Source: Leishmania mexicana MHOM/GT/2001/U1103
Lineage: Eukaryota > Euglenozoa > Kinetoplastea > Trypanosomatida > Trypanosomatidae
NCBI RefSeq assembly: GCF_000234665.1
Contig: NC_018333.1
Span: 1,254,634 to 1,318,633 of the forward strand
Direction: 5' to 3'
DNA length: 64,000 nt
Part shown: positions 40,804-51,110 of the stretch, in pieces
Layout of the letters: every line of letters starts with the position of its first letter
Numbering within the stretch: the stretch's first letter is position 1
The notes under the pieces: model-generated
The model's input: the letters and a program-made list of their open reading frames with translations, nothing else
The model's database searches: none
Told to the model about the DNA's origin: nothing
Translations under genes and position numbers: made by a program

Positions 40804-41751
40804 GGACCTGGCGCGTCGTTTTGTTCCTCTCACCCGCAACCGCACAGAGGCACGCTGCCCTTTTTACTCACACCAGGTAAATGCCGACTATTAGTCTATG
40901 CTTCGCACTTGTGTTACTGCCAGCTATGCGGCACGCGGCAGTTGTACCATCACGTTGTCTTGTGTGCACCCGCTTTGTGTGTATTAGTTCTCGCACTTCT
41001 TCCCGTTTAGGACCCTGTGGCTTTAGCCTTTCTTTTTCTTGGCTGTCGGACCACTGCTTTCGTGTCTCTCGAGTTGTGAGATGTACAGTAGATTCTGCAT
41101 GTTTGTTCCCTTTATCCACGGGTGCATGTTGCGTGCCTGTGTGCAGCGAACTAACGTGGCACGTTGAGAACCGAGTCCCACACACACACATTGGATGAAG
41201 AGCGACGGGCGGAGTCGATATGGTGGGGTAAAACCGTGCGTGTGTGTTGGGGGAGGGGTCCCTCCCATCTGTGTGCAGCATCATCTCGCCTTCTTCTGAT
41301 GCACGGGTGACCAAGTTGAGAGAGAGATGCTACCCACTGTGTGGGTCCGTAGTTCGATCACGTGTCAGTGCCGCCTCGTCACGATTTACTCTCTAGCTTT
41401 TCCAAGAAGGCTAACGGCTCGCTTCTCGACCCTTGGTGGCTCCGTCACCCGCCCACCTCCCCTCTCTGCCAGCGCAGTACCCTGCGATGCTTTGAAGGCT
41501 CAGCAGCGCGGTTATGTAGCGCTTTTGCGCCAACGCAGCTGCACTGCTCGCCTGGGACGTTGTCAAGCCACCTCTCTCACTTTAACCCTCCCCTGCTTGC
41601 ATCTCTTCTCCCTGCCCTTCTCCCTGTGTCTTGATCTTTCGTGCCACTTGTACGCTCTACACTACGCACTGCTCCGCTTTTACTCATTTCTTTTTGTTTT
41701 CACTTGCGTCAACGCGACAACAGAACTCAGCGTAGTAGTAGCGCCACAAAC
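40804..41751. other. intergenic region
   Basis: No gene is supported; strongly C/T-rich from 41570 to the RPL15 start. Confidence 0.6.
41676..41723 (+). promoter_or_regulatory. candidate spliced-leader acceptor for RPL15
   Basis: The tract tttactcatttctttttgtt and following bases lead to acaacag (AG 41722-41723), 28 bases before the ATG at 41752. Confidence 0.45.
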
Positions 41752-42366
41752 ATGGGGGCTTTCATGTACTTGAACGAGCTGTGGAAGAAGAAGTCTTCCG
41801 ATGTGATGCGCTTTATCCAGCGTATCCGCTCGTGGGAGTTCCGTCACCAGCACACGGTGGTGCGCCTGCGCCGCCCCACGCGCCCGGAGAAGGCCCGCAT
41901 GCTTGGCTACAAGACGAAGCAGGGCTTCTGCGTTTTCCGCGTGCGCGTGCGCCGTGGTGGCCGCAAACGCCCGGTCCACAAGGGTATCACGTACGGTAAG
42001 CCGAAGACCAGCGGTGTGCTTGGCATGAAGCTCAACAAGAACAACCAGGCCGTTGCGGAGCAGCGTCTGGGCAAGCGCTTTGGCAACCTGCGCGTGCTGA
42101 ACTCGTACTGGGTGAACATGGACTCCACGTTCAAATGGTACGAGGTCATCGCCGTTGACCCAATGTGCAAGACGATCCGCCGCGACCCCCGCATCAACTG
42201 GATCGTCAACTCCGTGCACAAGCACCGTGAGCAGCGTGGCTTGACCTCTGCTGGTCGCAAGCACCGTGGTCTGCGCCACAAGGGTCACAAGGCCTCCAAG
42301 CTGCGCCCGTCGTACCGCGCTGCGTGGCGCCGCAACAACCGCATTGTCTTCCTGCGCAAGCGTTGA
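41752..42366 (+). CDS. RPL15: 60S ribosomal protein L15 (eL15)
   Basis: A 204-aa large-subunit protein, the standard length. eL15 signatures throughout: [98 protein letters not shown] and the basic C-terminus [15 protein letters not shown]. It binds 28S rRNA early in assembly. The upstream in-frame extension is a pyrimidine-tract translation and is rejected. Confidence 0.99.
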
Positions 42367-43184
42367 TTCGTTTCGCGGTGCCGGCCATTGTCGTACTCAC
42401 GCTCTTTCTTATTTTGCCTTTCCTTTTCATTTCACGAAGAAACGAACTGCAAACGCGTCGGACAGCGGTACAGCTCCGGAGAAGGATTCTCTCTCTGCCA
42501 CAGAGAACAATCTCTTGGTTTTCTTCCTCTCCCTCACCGCAACTCCACTGTTGATGCCATCTTGTCGCTTGTGTGTGTGTGTTTAGGTGTGCTGTTGCCA
42601 CTGCTCCCACCTAGCAGGCCTCCTCCTGCGCCCCGGGCGACGTGAAGCCGAGATCTTCGGCCCTGTCTCGTGCCCCGTCCGTTGTGTCTGCTCGCTTGTA
42701 AGATGACTGTTGATGGCCTCATCCACTCCCCCCTCTTCATTTGGTTGGCTTGTGCGGCACTGTTGAGCTCCCTTCACACATACGGGAACTCGACCAGGTA
42801 TCCATCGACACCGTTCGCCACCGTCCGCGTTCACCCGCAGCACGGCGCCTCAGCCAGCCTTCTTCGCCACTCACTCGATCACCACAGAGGGAGCACAGGC
42901 TGTCGTGTCACACAGGACTATCTCGCAGATCGCGTCTTGCGACTTTGGTTGCTCTCACACCTTCTCGTTTTCTTCGTTCTCTCGTGAGGAGCTGCGAATC
43001 GCGGTTTTGACCTCTTTTTCTCTTCTCCGATTCGACAGCGTCTAGGCGTGGGTTGCTGTTATCACAGTGCAGGTCTCTCTTCCAAAACCTCTTTCGAGGA
43101 GTCTCGCCAACGTTTACGGTGTCACATAGGAAACAGATTTCAGGTTGTTCCCGCTTCTTTTTGTCCTTGCTAGAAGGAGCCGCA
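42367..43184. other. intergenic region
   Basis: No gene is supported; mixed sequence with T-rich runs at 42405-42435 and 43008-43038. Confidence 0.6.
43008..43038 (+). promoter_or_regulatory. candidate spliced-leader acceptor for V-ATPase c''
   Basis: tgacctctttttctcttctcc is followed by gattcgacag (AG 43037-43038), about 147 bases before the ATG at 43185. Confidence 0.4.
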
Positions 43185-43859
43185 ATGCCTGTGGAAGCGG
43201 AAGTGCTCCCGACGCCGACGCGTCTGCCCCCAGATGACGCGATGCACGTGGTAGGAAGCCTCATCCGGTATATTCTCATCATCGTTATCGTCGTCTTTGG
43301 CATCATTCCCGCCTTGTGTGGGACCGTGTTCCCCCCTTTCTCAGCGTTGTGGAGCATCCTGAAGGCTGTGTCGCCGTATGCGTGGGCCTCGATGGGAACC
43401 GGCATCGGCATCGCACTTTCCATTCTCGGCGCCGCGTGGGGCATCCTAACGAGTGGTGCGTCAATCAGCGGTGCGGCTATCCGGGCCCCAGAAATCCGGA
43501 GCAAGAACCTCATCTCCATCATTTTTTGTGAAGCCGTGGCTATCTACGGTGTCATTCTCTCCATCATTATGATGGGAAAGATTCAGGCGAGCAGTTCTTC
43601 TGTCGGTAGTGGCGGCGTCTACGAGTACGAGACCATCGCTGGCGGCTACACCCTCTTCGCTGCCGGGGTCGCCGTGGGCATCGGCAACATGGCGTGCGGT
43701 ATCGCCGTTGGCATTGTTGGCAGCAGCTGTGCCATTGCCGATGCACACAATAGCAGCTTGTTTGTGAAGGTGCTCGTGATTGAGATTTTCGCCTCGGCGC
43801 TTGGTATCTTTGCGGTCATTACGGGCATTCTGATGGCGCAGAAGGTTCAAATGAAGTAG
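43185..43859 (+). CDS. V-type H+-ATPase 21-kDa proteolipid, subunit c''
   Basis: A 224-aa membrane protein with five hydrophobic segments (about 25-47, 60-80, 104-130, 150-180 and 190-215). It matches VMA16/ATP6V0B: SPYAWASMGTGIGIALSILG, AAWGILTSGASISGAAIRAP, RSKNLISIIFCEAVAIYGVI and GNMACGIAVGIVGSSCAIAD. Subunit c'' is part of the proton-carrying rotor ring in acidocalcisome, lysosome or vacuole membranes. The essential proton-binding glutamate is Glu116 (IIFCEAVAIYG). A second acidic position, Glu200 (VLVIEIFASALG), is also conserved in this family. The open frame upstream of 43185 begins at a non-family ATG in the leader and is not used. Confidence 0.96.
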   Translation: MPVEAEVLPTPTRLPPDDAMHVVGSLIRYILIIVIVVFGIIPALCGTVFPPFSALWSILKAVSPYAWASMGTGIGIALSILGAAWGILTSGASISGAAIRAPEIRSKNLISIIFCEAVAIYGVILSIIMMGKIQASSSSVGSGGVYEYETIAGGYTLFAAGVAVGIGNMACGIAVGIVGSSCAIADAHNSSLFVKVLVIEIFASALGIFAVITGILMAQKVQMK

Positions 43860-44874
43860 CTCGACCGCCGGGGCGCAAAATAAAAAGTAAGGACCCCTTA
43901 TTCAGATACAGGTGGGGAGCGAGGGGAAGGGGGGGAGCGACGCTCCTTGTCACACACAGGAAATCTCAAAGGAGAGTGGCATGTGCATGAGATTCACGTC
44001 TCTTTGTGTCGTCAGGGCACTAGCAGCACGGTCAGAGCTTGCCCGGTTTTGTTCGCTTCCCTCTGAGCACCCCTGCGATTGAGACGTCCTTCCGTTTACC
44101 GATCGCTTTGTTTGCTGTGGTTCGTCTTCGCTTGTGTTGGCGTTGGAGGGGTCTTGTCTCTGAACACGGTAGACGCGCTTGCGAGATGCGCAGCGTCTCT
44201 ACTACTCGTCGTGCCTCGTTCTTCATCTGTCTTGGAGGTGAACGAGCCTGATCTGTGCGCATGGTGATGGTGGATTAACATCCATTGTTGACGCGGCGGC
44301 GTCGGCGCTCGCCAAGGTGGCGTGTTTCGAGTGCGGATGTCCTGTTTGCGGTGATCAACTAGCGGAAAAAAAGGAAAGATGAATAAGGAGCGTCGACAAT
44401 GCAGCGCGATGCACGATAGACGGCAGCAACAAGCGCTGCTTGTACGATGACACCCTCGCTCGCCACTTGAGGCGTGAAGAGAGGAGCCCTGCTGTCTCTC
44501 CCACGCAGCGCGAAGCTTCTGCTCTGCTGAGTTGGTCTCTGGGCTCTGGCGAGAGAACACAAGGGAAAGAAAGTGACGTACACAGTAGGGATACTTCCGC
44601 GTGTCATAGCTGCGCTCGTGCTTCTGGAACAACGCTTTTCCTGTGGATCTCCTGCAATAGCTACGCGGGGATTATCGGAAGTGCCCCTCCGCCGCAGCGC
44701 CTCCTTGGAAGTGCACGCGGGCGTTCCGTCTGCTCCTTCCACTTGTCTTTTCCTCTTTTCCCATATGGCTGTGGGGTCTTGTGTCGATGACAGCGAGCAT
44801 CTCGCCTCCAAGGTGAATAGGGCTCTGTCGGGCAAAAAATCATTGGCATACCCGCGGAGGCTCAAGGGCGGCAG
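43860..44874. other. intergenic region
   Basis: About 1 kb with no supported gene and no repeat I can recognise. Confidence 0.6.
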
Positions 44875-45309
44875 ATGGCTGCATCACAGTTGATCCTGCA
44901 GCGGTACACTGACCTGATCAATAGTGGCAATCTCGATGCTGCATTCAACTATCTTTCCGAGGACGTCGTCTACGTCACGTGGCTTGGCGTGGTCGAAGGG
45001 AAGGACAATGTGGTAACATTTTTGCGTGATAACGTACGCTTCCTGCACTTCACCAAGAACTTCAATCGCTGGAGGCAAGTACAGCATTGCCTGGACGCGG
45101 ACCTGAGCCGGGGCTTCGATGACTCTGGTGTCGGCGACTCGAACCTCTTCAACCGTGACGGGTATGACGTGCAGGGGTACGCGAGCTTTGAGCGAGATGG
45201 CATGATCGCAAAGATAGTGAAGCTCTCCATGCAGAAAACGCGTGTGAAGGAAACGGTTGTGATTCGCGACAACAAGGTGGTTTTAGTCACCTTGATGGAG
45301 CGCCTGTGA
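44875..45309 (+). CDS. NTF2-like (SnoaL-type) fold small protein, 144 aa
   Basis: The opening LILQRYTDLINSGNLDAAFNYLSEDVVYVT has the helix-helix-strand start of the NTF2-like superfamily. VVEGKDNVVTFLRDNV then forms the next helix, and alternating strands follow (GYDVQGYASFERDGMIAKIV and VKETVVIRDNKVVLVTLMER). Members are either small enzymes or ligand-binding adaptors; no catalytic residues can be assigned here. No targeting signal is evident, so it is probably cytosolic. The 44875 ATG is the first in frame and gives a well-formed domain start. Fold assignment is by pattern only. Confidence 0.78.
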   Translation: MAASQLILQRYTDLINSGNLDAAFNYLSEDVVYVTWLGVVEGKDNVVTFLRDNVRFLHFTKNFNRWRQVQHCLDADLSRGFDDSGVGDSNLFNRDGYDVQGYASFERDGMIAKIVKLSMQKTRVKETVVIRDNKVVLVTLMERL

Positions 45310-46365
45310 AAGACGGGGAAACGGGTACTAGACTGGCGGTACAGGGAAGAAAGGGCCACATTGTCATGTGGCGTTACGATTGTGCAAGGCTGACGCCATC
45401 GTGCTATGGTCGCTGCGAGCGGAAAGGGTGAGATGATGCTTTCGACGGGCACCGGCGCGGACTCTCCATGTCCATTGTTGTCAATGTTGTAGGAAAAGTA
45501 ATGTATCAACCACTGTCACCGTTTTCCCCTTTTTTGCACGCTTCACTTCCTTCCATTCCATCTTTGAACATGGACCGGCATTATTTACCCTTCTCTTTCA
45601 CCCCTCTTCTCTCAGTTTCTAGCCCTTGAGACGCTGATGGCGTGTGCACTGTCTGCTGTGTGTGTGTGTGAAGGAGGGGGAGAGAGTATGTAGTTTGTGT
45701 TACGGGCTCGTCATCACAGGGCCATGTCGTGCGGCAACCAGCGACGCTAAAGACGTGATTGATAAACGTTCTATCGCGGTTCTGCGGGAATGTGTCGTGA
45801 CACGTCTGCTGCGGCAAGAAAAAGAAATGCATCCACGCAATCGTGACTTGCTTCAGCGTTTTTTTGTCAACATGTGCGCTTGCAGAGTCCACGCTGCAGC
45901 GCGGTGGATCCTCCCTTGATTTGCTGGGTACGGCAGTGGGCGCGCTTTATGCGACACGTGCTTCTCTTCTTTCATCCCTGCATTGCCCTCCTCTGCGTCT
46001 TCATTGTGGCCCCTTTCGCTCTCATGCCGCCGTTTCATTCGTGTATGTGTGTGTGTGTGTGCACACGACCATCGGTGCCCCTTTCACTGTGTGGGATTCT
46101 CTGTACTCTCTTCGTCTCTCTCCCGCCGTCGTCACCACGCTTAGGAATACTTCTAGAGAGTCTTTTCCCATTTCCACATCGCTCCTTTTCCTCAAGGAAA
46201 GCAGAGTCGAATCGAACCGCGCCGACTCTGAACCACCGAAAACCTAGGTAACAGAGTTGCCGTTGGCGCAGCTGTCTGCACGCTTTTCTTTTCTGCATTG
46301 CCCTCTGCGGTCCATCTTCGAGAGTTGCTTTACCTCATACCGGACACGAGTGCTCATACCCCACG
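45310..46365. other. intergenic region
   Basis: No gene is supported. It contains (GT)n runs at 45655-45671 and 46043-46061 and a C/T-rich stretch at 45950-46140. Confidence 0.6.
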
Positions 46366-47694
46366 ATGAAGGCCATAAGAACCTCTCGCGAGCGCGAGGT
46401 CGAGGCGAACATCGCTCTCCGGGAGCGTGAGATCGCCACGCTGGAGCAAGAAAAGACCGATCTGCAGTCCTGCATGACCGTGGTGAACCCGAAAAGGCGC
46501 GAGGACCAGCTGCTTGCTTCTTTTCCTGTGCTCGACTACTGCGGCAGAAAACCGCGTCAAACAATTCAGAATGTTTCCGTGGAGCAGTACGGGAACATAA
46601 TTGTTCAGCTAGAGATCGCGAAGAAAGCAATCGATGCACAGAACCAAAAGGACCGCGCGGAAATTCAAGAACTGAGCCGCCTCATCCGTGAGCAGGAAAA
46701 ACAACAGAAGATGCTGGCGCAAAAGACGAGGAGGCTCGGTGAAGACGCGGGTTTCGACTCCAAGTGGGTCACAAGGCGCCAGCGTGATAAGATGATGAAG
46801 ATGCAGGCCTACAAGACTGACGTCTCTGTCGCTGAGCTGGAGGCGCGCACGCGTCTTATGGATCACGAGGTCAAGGTAGCCAAGTTGCTTGGTGAAAAGA
46901 AGGGCGCCACCATCCTCGCGCTCACGAAGCTCGTGGAGAAGCGCCGCTCCACCATCGACGACATCGATTCGTTGTACAACGAAATCCGCATTGTAGATCG
47001 AGACACAACCGTCGCGAGCGAGGAGCTGGCCAAGGTGAATGCTGACATCCAAGATGCGGACGCCTGGCTCGAGGCGCGGCCGAACCCGGCCGACTCGCTG
47101 GCGCGCAAGGTCATTGAGGAGGACTCCGCCACGCTCAAGGAAGAAAGGGAGCAAACGGTGAATGAGCAGCGCGTCCCACAGGAACGCGTCATCAAGGCGC
47201 AGGACTACCGCATTGCGCAGCTGGAGAAGCGGGCAAAGATTGTCCAGAGGGCTCTCCAGAACAACGGACTTTCTCGCGAGGTCGACAAAATTGTGGCGCA
47301 CGGATGGTCGCAGCGGGAGTTGGAGGTGCCGGAGGACCAGGAGGAGCTGTACGACATTGAGAAGATCATCCCGGCCCAGGAGAAGGTCCACCCTGGCATC
47401 TACAACTTGCTGCTGACGGAGAAGGAGAAGATGGCGCGCACTGTCAGCATTCTCACCATCACCGCCAAGGAGAAGGAGGAGCTCATGGCTGCCCTCACGG
47501 CCCGGCTAGAGAAGTTGGCAGCGGAGTGCAACGAGGCGATCCAGGAACTGGACAACTACGCATCGGGGATGGTGTTTTCTGAGGAGCAGCAGCGTGTGCA
47601 GGCGCTCAAGTGGGTGCGCGAGCAACGTCGGCACTGCGCCAAGCTTTTCTATGAGAAATCACTCCTTGAGAGCGTCGTAGAGGAGGATGGTTAG
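46366..47694 (+). CDS. coiled-coil protein of unknown function, 442 aa
   Basis: Almost the whole chain has heptad-type helical sequence rich in Glu, Lys, Arg, Leu and Ala: REREVEANIALREREIATLE, YGNIIVQLEIAKKAIDAQNQ, ELSRLIREQEKQQKMLAQKT and KVNADIQDADAWLEAR. A break around 145-160 (DAGFDSKWVTRRQRD) and another at 320-345 (GWSQRELEVPEDQEELYDIE) separate three helical blocks. No transmembrane segment, enzyme motif or nuclear signal is seen. Many trypanosomatid proteins of this type belong to the flagellum or cytoskeleton. That location is a guess, weakly supported by DRC3 being nearby, since gene order in polycistronic units does not imply function. The start is the first ATG in frame. Confidence 0.88.
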   Translation: MKAIRTSREREVEANIALREREIATLEQEKTDLQSCMTVVNPKRREDQLLASFPVLDYCGRKPRQTIQNVSVEQYGNIIVQLEIAKKAIDAQNQKDRAEIQELSRLIREQEKQQKMLAQKTRRLGEDAGFDSKWVTRRQRDKMMKMQAYKTDVSVAELEARTRLMDHEVKVAKLLGEKKGATILALTKLVEKRRSTIDDIDSLYNEIRIVDRDTTVASEELAKVNADIQDADAWLEARPNPADSLARKVIEEDSATLKEEREQTVNEQRVPQERVIKAQDYRIAQLEKRAKIVQRALQNNGLSREVDKIVAHGWSQRELEVPEDQEELYDIEKIIPAQEKVHPGIYNLLLTEKEKMARTVSILTITAKEKEELMAALTARLEKLAAECNEAIQELDNYASGMVFSEEQQRVQALKWVREQRRHCAKLFYEKSLLESVVEEDG

Positions 47695-49364
47695 TGGCAC
47701 TTTTGTATCCCTCGTCAGTAGAGTGAGTCCACCCGATGTTTTCGTTCTCGCTCCTGACATCGTACGTTTTGTGCCGCTGCGGCAGTCACCATGGGCAAGT
47801 ACGGAACCGCACCGCACGTGCGGTGGGGCCAGGACGCACGGGTGCGCTAGCCCCCGCCCAGTTTCTCCTCCGTTGTACCAGCGTTCATTTTTTTCCTTCA
47901 CTGTGTTCAGCATCTCTTTCTTTTGTAGCCGATCCGGATAGCTGCTGCGGCGCTGTGCAGCTGGAGAGCGATATTTGTGTTGGTAGTTCTTCTCGGAGCA
48001 CTGTCGCTTCCCTCTATTTCCCGTGAGCACTCTGCTGGACTCGACAGCGGAGCGGTAGTCGCGTGTGTGTGTGTTTATGTGCATTTGTGTCGTGCGGGGT
48101 GGAGAGGTGGATGCCAGTTTTTCATCTAGGTTTTGCCGCCTTCCCCTTCCCACCTCACCTCCTCTGCAGGTCCGACATAAGCGATGCGCACAAACGAAGC
48201 AGCGTGAAATAGCACATGGACGCGGCGGTCGCGGTTCAAATAAGGACAACGGTATCATCTTCCACTGGTGTATTTGGAGTATCGGTCTCCTTTCAAATTG
48301 TTTTCCATCATCAGAGGTTGCTGTTTTTAGTTTTGTTGTTCTGACGGTGCGTTGGTCGGTTTGGTCGACTTCTGCCGGTGTCTGTCTCTCAGTTTTTCTC
48401 TTCCTTTCCTGAGTTTGTACCGTTTCTCTTCTCTGGCTTCTTGCGGGGGCTCGCTACGTCCCTCTTTGTCCTTCTCTCGCGTTACTCGTCTAGCTGGTGT
48501 CTGAATATGAAAACTCAGCCTCACTCAACGCACGTGGACAAATGACAGCATCACGGTAGTGTGACGGTGGTGTGTGGTATAGTTCCCTCTCGTTCGCCAA
48601 CGCACGCGGACATTAAGGCTGCCCGCATCCCCCACCCCCTGCCCTCTACTCGGCGACGAGAGCTGCTGCACTGGTGGCATTGCTCGTCGCGATGACCGAC
48701 TGATCATCGTGTGCGGCACCCTGGATACTGAGCATGCGTGATGGCGTTATCTATCGCGGTAGGGAAATGGTCACGCTTCTATCATATCTGCCATGCATAT
48801 ACTTTTACCTCTTCACAGCGGCTCCACTTACCTTGTCTCCCCTTCCCCGAACATCGTTCCTCTCCGCCCCTTCGCACATCCTTCACTGGTGCAGTGAATT
48901 ATTTTTGTTCATTCCTCATATTTTTGCTCCTCTTAGGGCGAACGCCGTGACACGCGCTTTGACGTTCTATTCACCTACGCAGGCGACCACTAAGCGTGCG
49001 ATCAGCCTCCTCGTATGCGCGTCTGTGCTCACCTGCGCCTTCTTGCACACCCAGCATCGACCTTTGTCACGCACCCGTTTCTTGCCCTGACTCCGCGGAG
49101 GTTGTGCTGCTCTTTCCGCCAAGCATACTCTTCCCCGCTTCTCTTTGTTGTCTCACCACTGGCCTTTCACATTAACGCCTCTCTCCTCCGCGTTTCTCAA
49201 GCTTGCCTTTGCAGTGCCGTTATTCTCACCGTCATCGTCGCTACCGCGTTGACTAGAGAGTTGTTCCAGCTGTTTTTTCCTTTGTGGCTCACCCCCCCCC
49301 TTCACGAATACCTCTCTCTTCACCGGTCTCTGTCTTCTCGTTGTCCGTATTTGTTGCCGCAATC
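47695..49364. other. long intergenic region
   Basis: No gene is supported in about 1.7 kb. The stretch from 48780 to 49364 is strongly C/T-rich and supplies the splice signals for the TPR gene; the exact AG is not obvious. Confidence 0.6.
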
Positions 49365-51110
49365 ATGTCCAACAGTGTGTCCACCAGCGCCGTCAGTATG
49401 GATAGCCCCATCAGCACTGACGGTGACATGCCTAGTATTCACCATGGCGTGGAGAAGGCGGTGTACATGATGTGGAACAACCAGTATAACGAGGCTCTGG
49501 ATCTGTTGCGTGCAAAGAAGGACAAGAACCCACGCTATGCTCTCGAGTGGGCCAATGTCAGCCTTGTCAAGACCCTTATGAGCTCTACGAACGAAGATCG
49601 CGAAAGTTTGCTCGACTTGTTCAAGGCAGCGGACTCCCTGTCGACCTCGAGCAAGTACAACGACCCCATGTTTTCCGAAGACGACGCGGATGTCGACAAG
49701 GAGGAGGACAAGACGCGCAAGCAGCTACAAAAGGAAAAGAAAAAGAACAAAAAGGTCTTCATGGCACGCAAAAGGGACGCATCCAAGGGCGGTGAGTACT
49801 TTGACCAGACCTGGAAGCTCGAGTGTGATGTTATCTATGCCGACGCACTCCTAATCCGCTCCATTGGCCAGCTGATGATGAACTCCTATCTCAAGGGTGG
49901 CATCAACCTCCGCAAGGCGTGGGGGTGCTACTACTCTCTCATCCAGCAGGTGGAGCAAGACACCGAGAACAGGATTCCGTACGAGTTGAAGATGTGCATC
50001 AAGTACGGCACCGGCACTTTCTACGCCTTTCTGGCACTTGTGCCGGCGAACCTGATGAAGCTGCTGAGTATCATCGGCTTCATTTCTGACCGCGACCTCG
50101 GCGAGCAGTACCTGACAGAGGTCTTCGAGAGCAACACGATCCGCTCCCCGTTTGCCGCCCTCGTTCTGTGCACGCTATATCTTTTCCTCCCGACCGGCCT
50201 TGGCAATGTCGATGTAACCTTGTCGCGCGCGCGCCACGTCCTGGAGACAATGAACGTGCGCTACCCGAACAACACCTACTTCAACGGCTACGCGAACTTC
50301 TACTTCCGAAAGAAGGGTGAGGTGGAGCCGGCGGTGCGCTCCATCACACTAGCTGCCGAGAACGCTGAGAAGGCCGGTCTTGTGCCGCTGCTCATCAAGT
50401 ACCTCTACGCCGACACTCTCTTCATGAACCAGCAGTGGGCCGAGGCACTGGAGCAGTATCGCAGGATCCTTGATCACCTGGCAAAGACCAAGGAAAAATT
50501 TGCGTACACTGGCCAGGTCGTGCTGTCCGTGGCGGCGTGCTACGTAATGCTAGACAACGACAAGGAGGCTCTGGTCTGGTTCAAGAAGGTGGACTCCATG
50601 TACAACCCCAAGTCCAAAAGCGACTCCAACTCTCCGCGCTTCGCGAACCGTGTCATTGCAAACCCGCGTCTACTGCCGCTCTCGGGTGTGTACATGCTCT
50701 ACATCAACCGTGACCTGGCGCACATGAACAAGGCGCAAGGCCTCCGCGTTCTGGCTGAACTGAAACGTGTGACGAAGGACAAGGATTTGAGCGGGCCAGA
50801 AGCGGAGAACATGTACAACCTCTTCCTTGGCGTCATTGAGAAGGGCAGCGAGAACACCGATGCTGCACTAGTTTACATGAATAAAATTTTCGACAACGAA
50901 AAGAAAATCCCACACGATTCGATGATCCTGCCCTTTACGTACTACGAGACCGGGGAGATGGAGTACCGCCGTGGAAATATAGAAAAGGCAAAGGAGTTGT
51001 TCGACAAAGGCAGTAGGATCAAAGGCGACGGCAACGAGACACTGTCTAACCGGTACAGCATCGCCATGAAGCAGCTGCGCCGTGCAATGGCGGACCGTGA
51101 ATCGCAGTAG
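49365..51110 (+). CDS. TTC39/IML2-family TPR protein
   Basis: A 581-aa protein of the TTC39/IML2 (outer-membrane-associated TPR) type. Residues 28-60 (HHGVEKAVYMMWNNQYNEAL) start the family domain. ADALLIRSIGQLMMNSYLKG and the hallmark GGINLRKAWGCYY lie at about 165-190, and KYGTGTFYAFLALVPANLMK follows with LLSIIGFISDRDLGEQYL. Helical TPR-like repeats run to the end (AEALEQYRRILDHLAKTKEK, TGEMEYRRGNIEKAKELFDK). A Lys/acid-rich insertion (about 105-140, DVDKEEDKTRKQLQKEKKKN) is unusual. In yeast IML2 acts in lipid-droplet and inclusion-body handling; the function in trypanosomatids is not known to me. The start at 49365 excludes a hydrophobic upstream stretch that is a pyrimidine-tract translation. 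Confidence 0.88.
   Translation: MSNSVSTSAVSMDSPISTDGDMPSIHHGVEKAVYMMWNNQYNEALDLLRAKKDKNPRYALEWANVSLVKTLMSSTNEDRESLLDLFKAADSLSTSSKYNDPMFSEDDADVDKEEDKTRKQLQKEKKKNKKVFMARKRDASKGGEYFDQTWKLECDVIYADALLIRSIGQLMMNSYLKGGINLRKAWGCYYSLIQQVEQDTENRIPYELKMCIKYGTGTFYAFLALVPANLMKLLSIIGFISDRDLGEQYLTEVFESNTIRSPFAALVLCTLYLFLPTGLGNVDVTLSRARHVLETMNVRYPNNTYFNGYANFYFRKKGEVEPAVRSITLAAENAEKAGLVPLLIKYLYADTLFMNQQWAEALEQYRRILDHLAKTKEKFAYTGQVVLSVAACYVMLDNDKEALVWFKKVDSMYNPKSKSDSNSPRFANRVIANPRLLPLSGVYMLYINRDLAHMNKAQGLRVLAELKRVTKDKDLSGPEAENMYNLFLGVIEKGSENTDAALVYMNKIFDNEKKIPHDSMILPFTYYETGEMEYRRGNIEKAKELFDKGSRIKGDGNETLSNRYSIAMKQLRRAMADRESQ

Noticed and set aside
48220..48245. A GGTTCAAAT stretch as a tRNA T-arm
   Set aside because: No matching acceptor stem, anticodon arm or A box upstream at the right distance.
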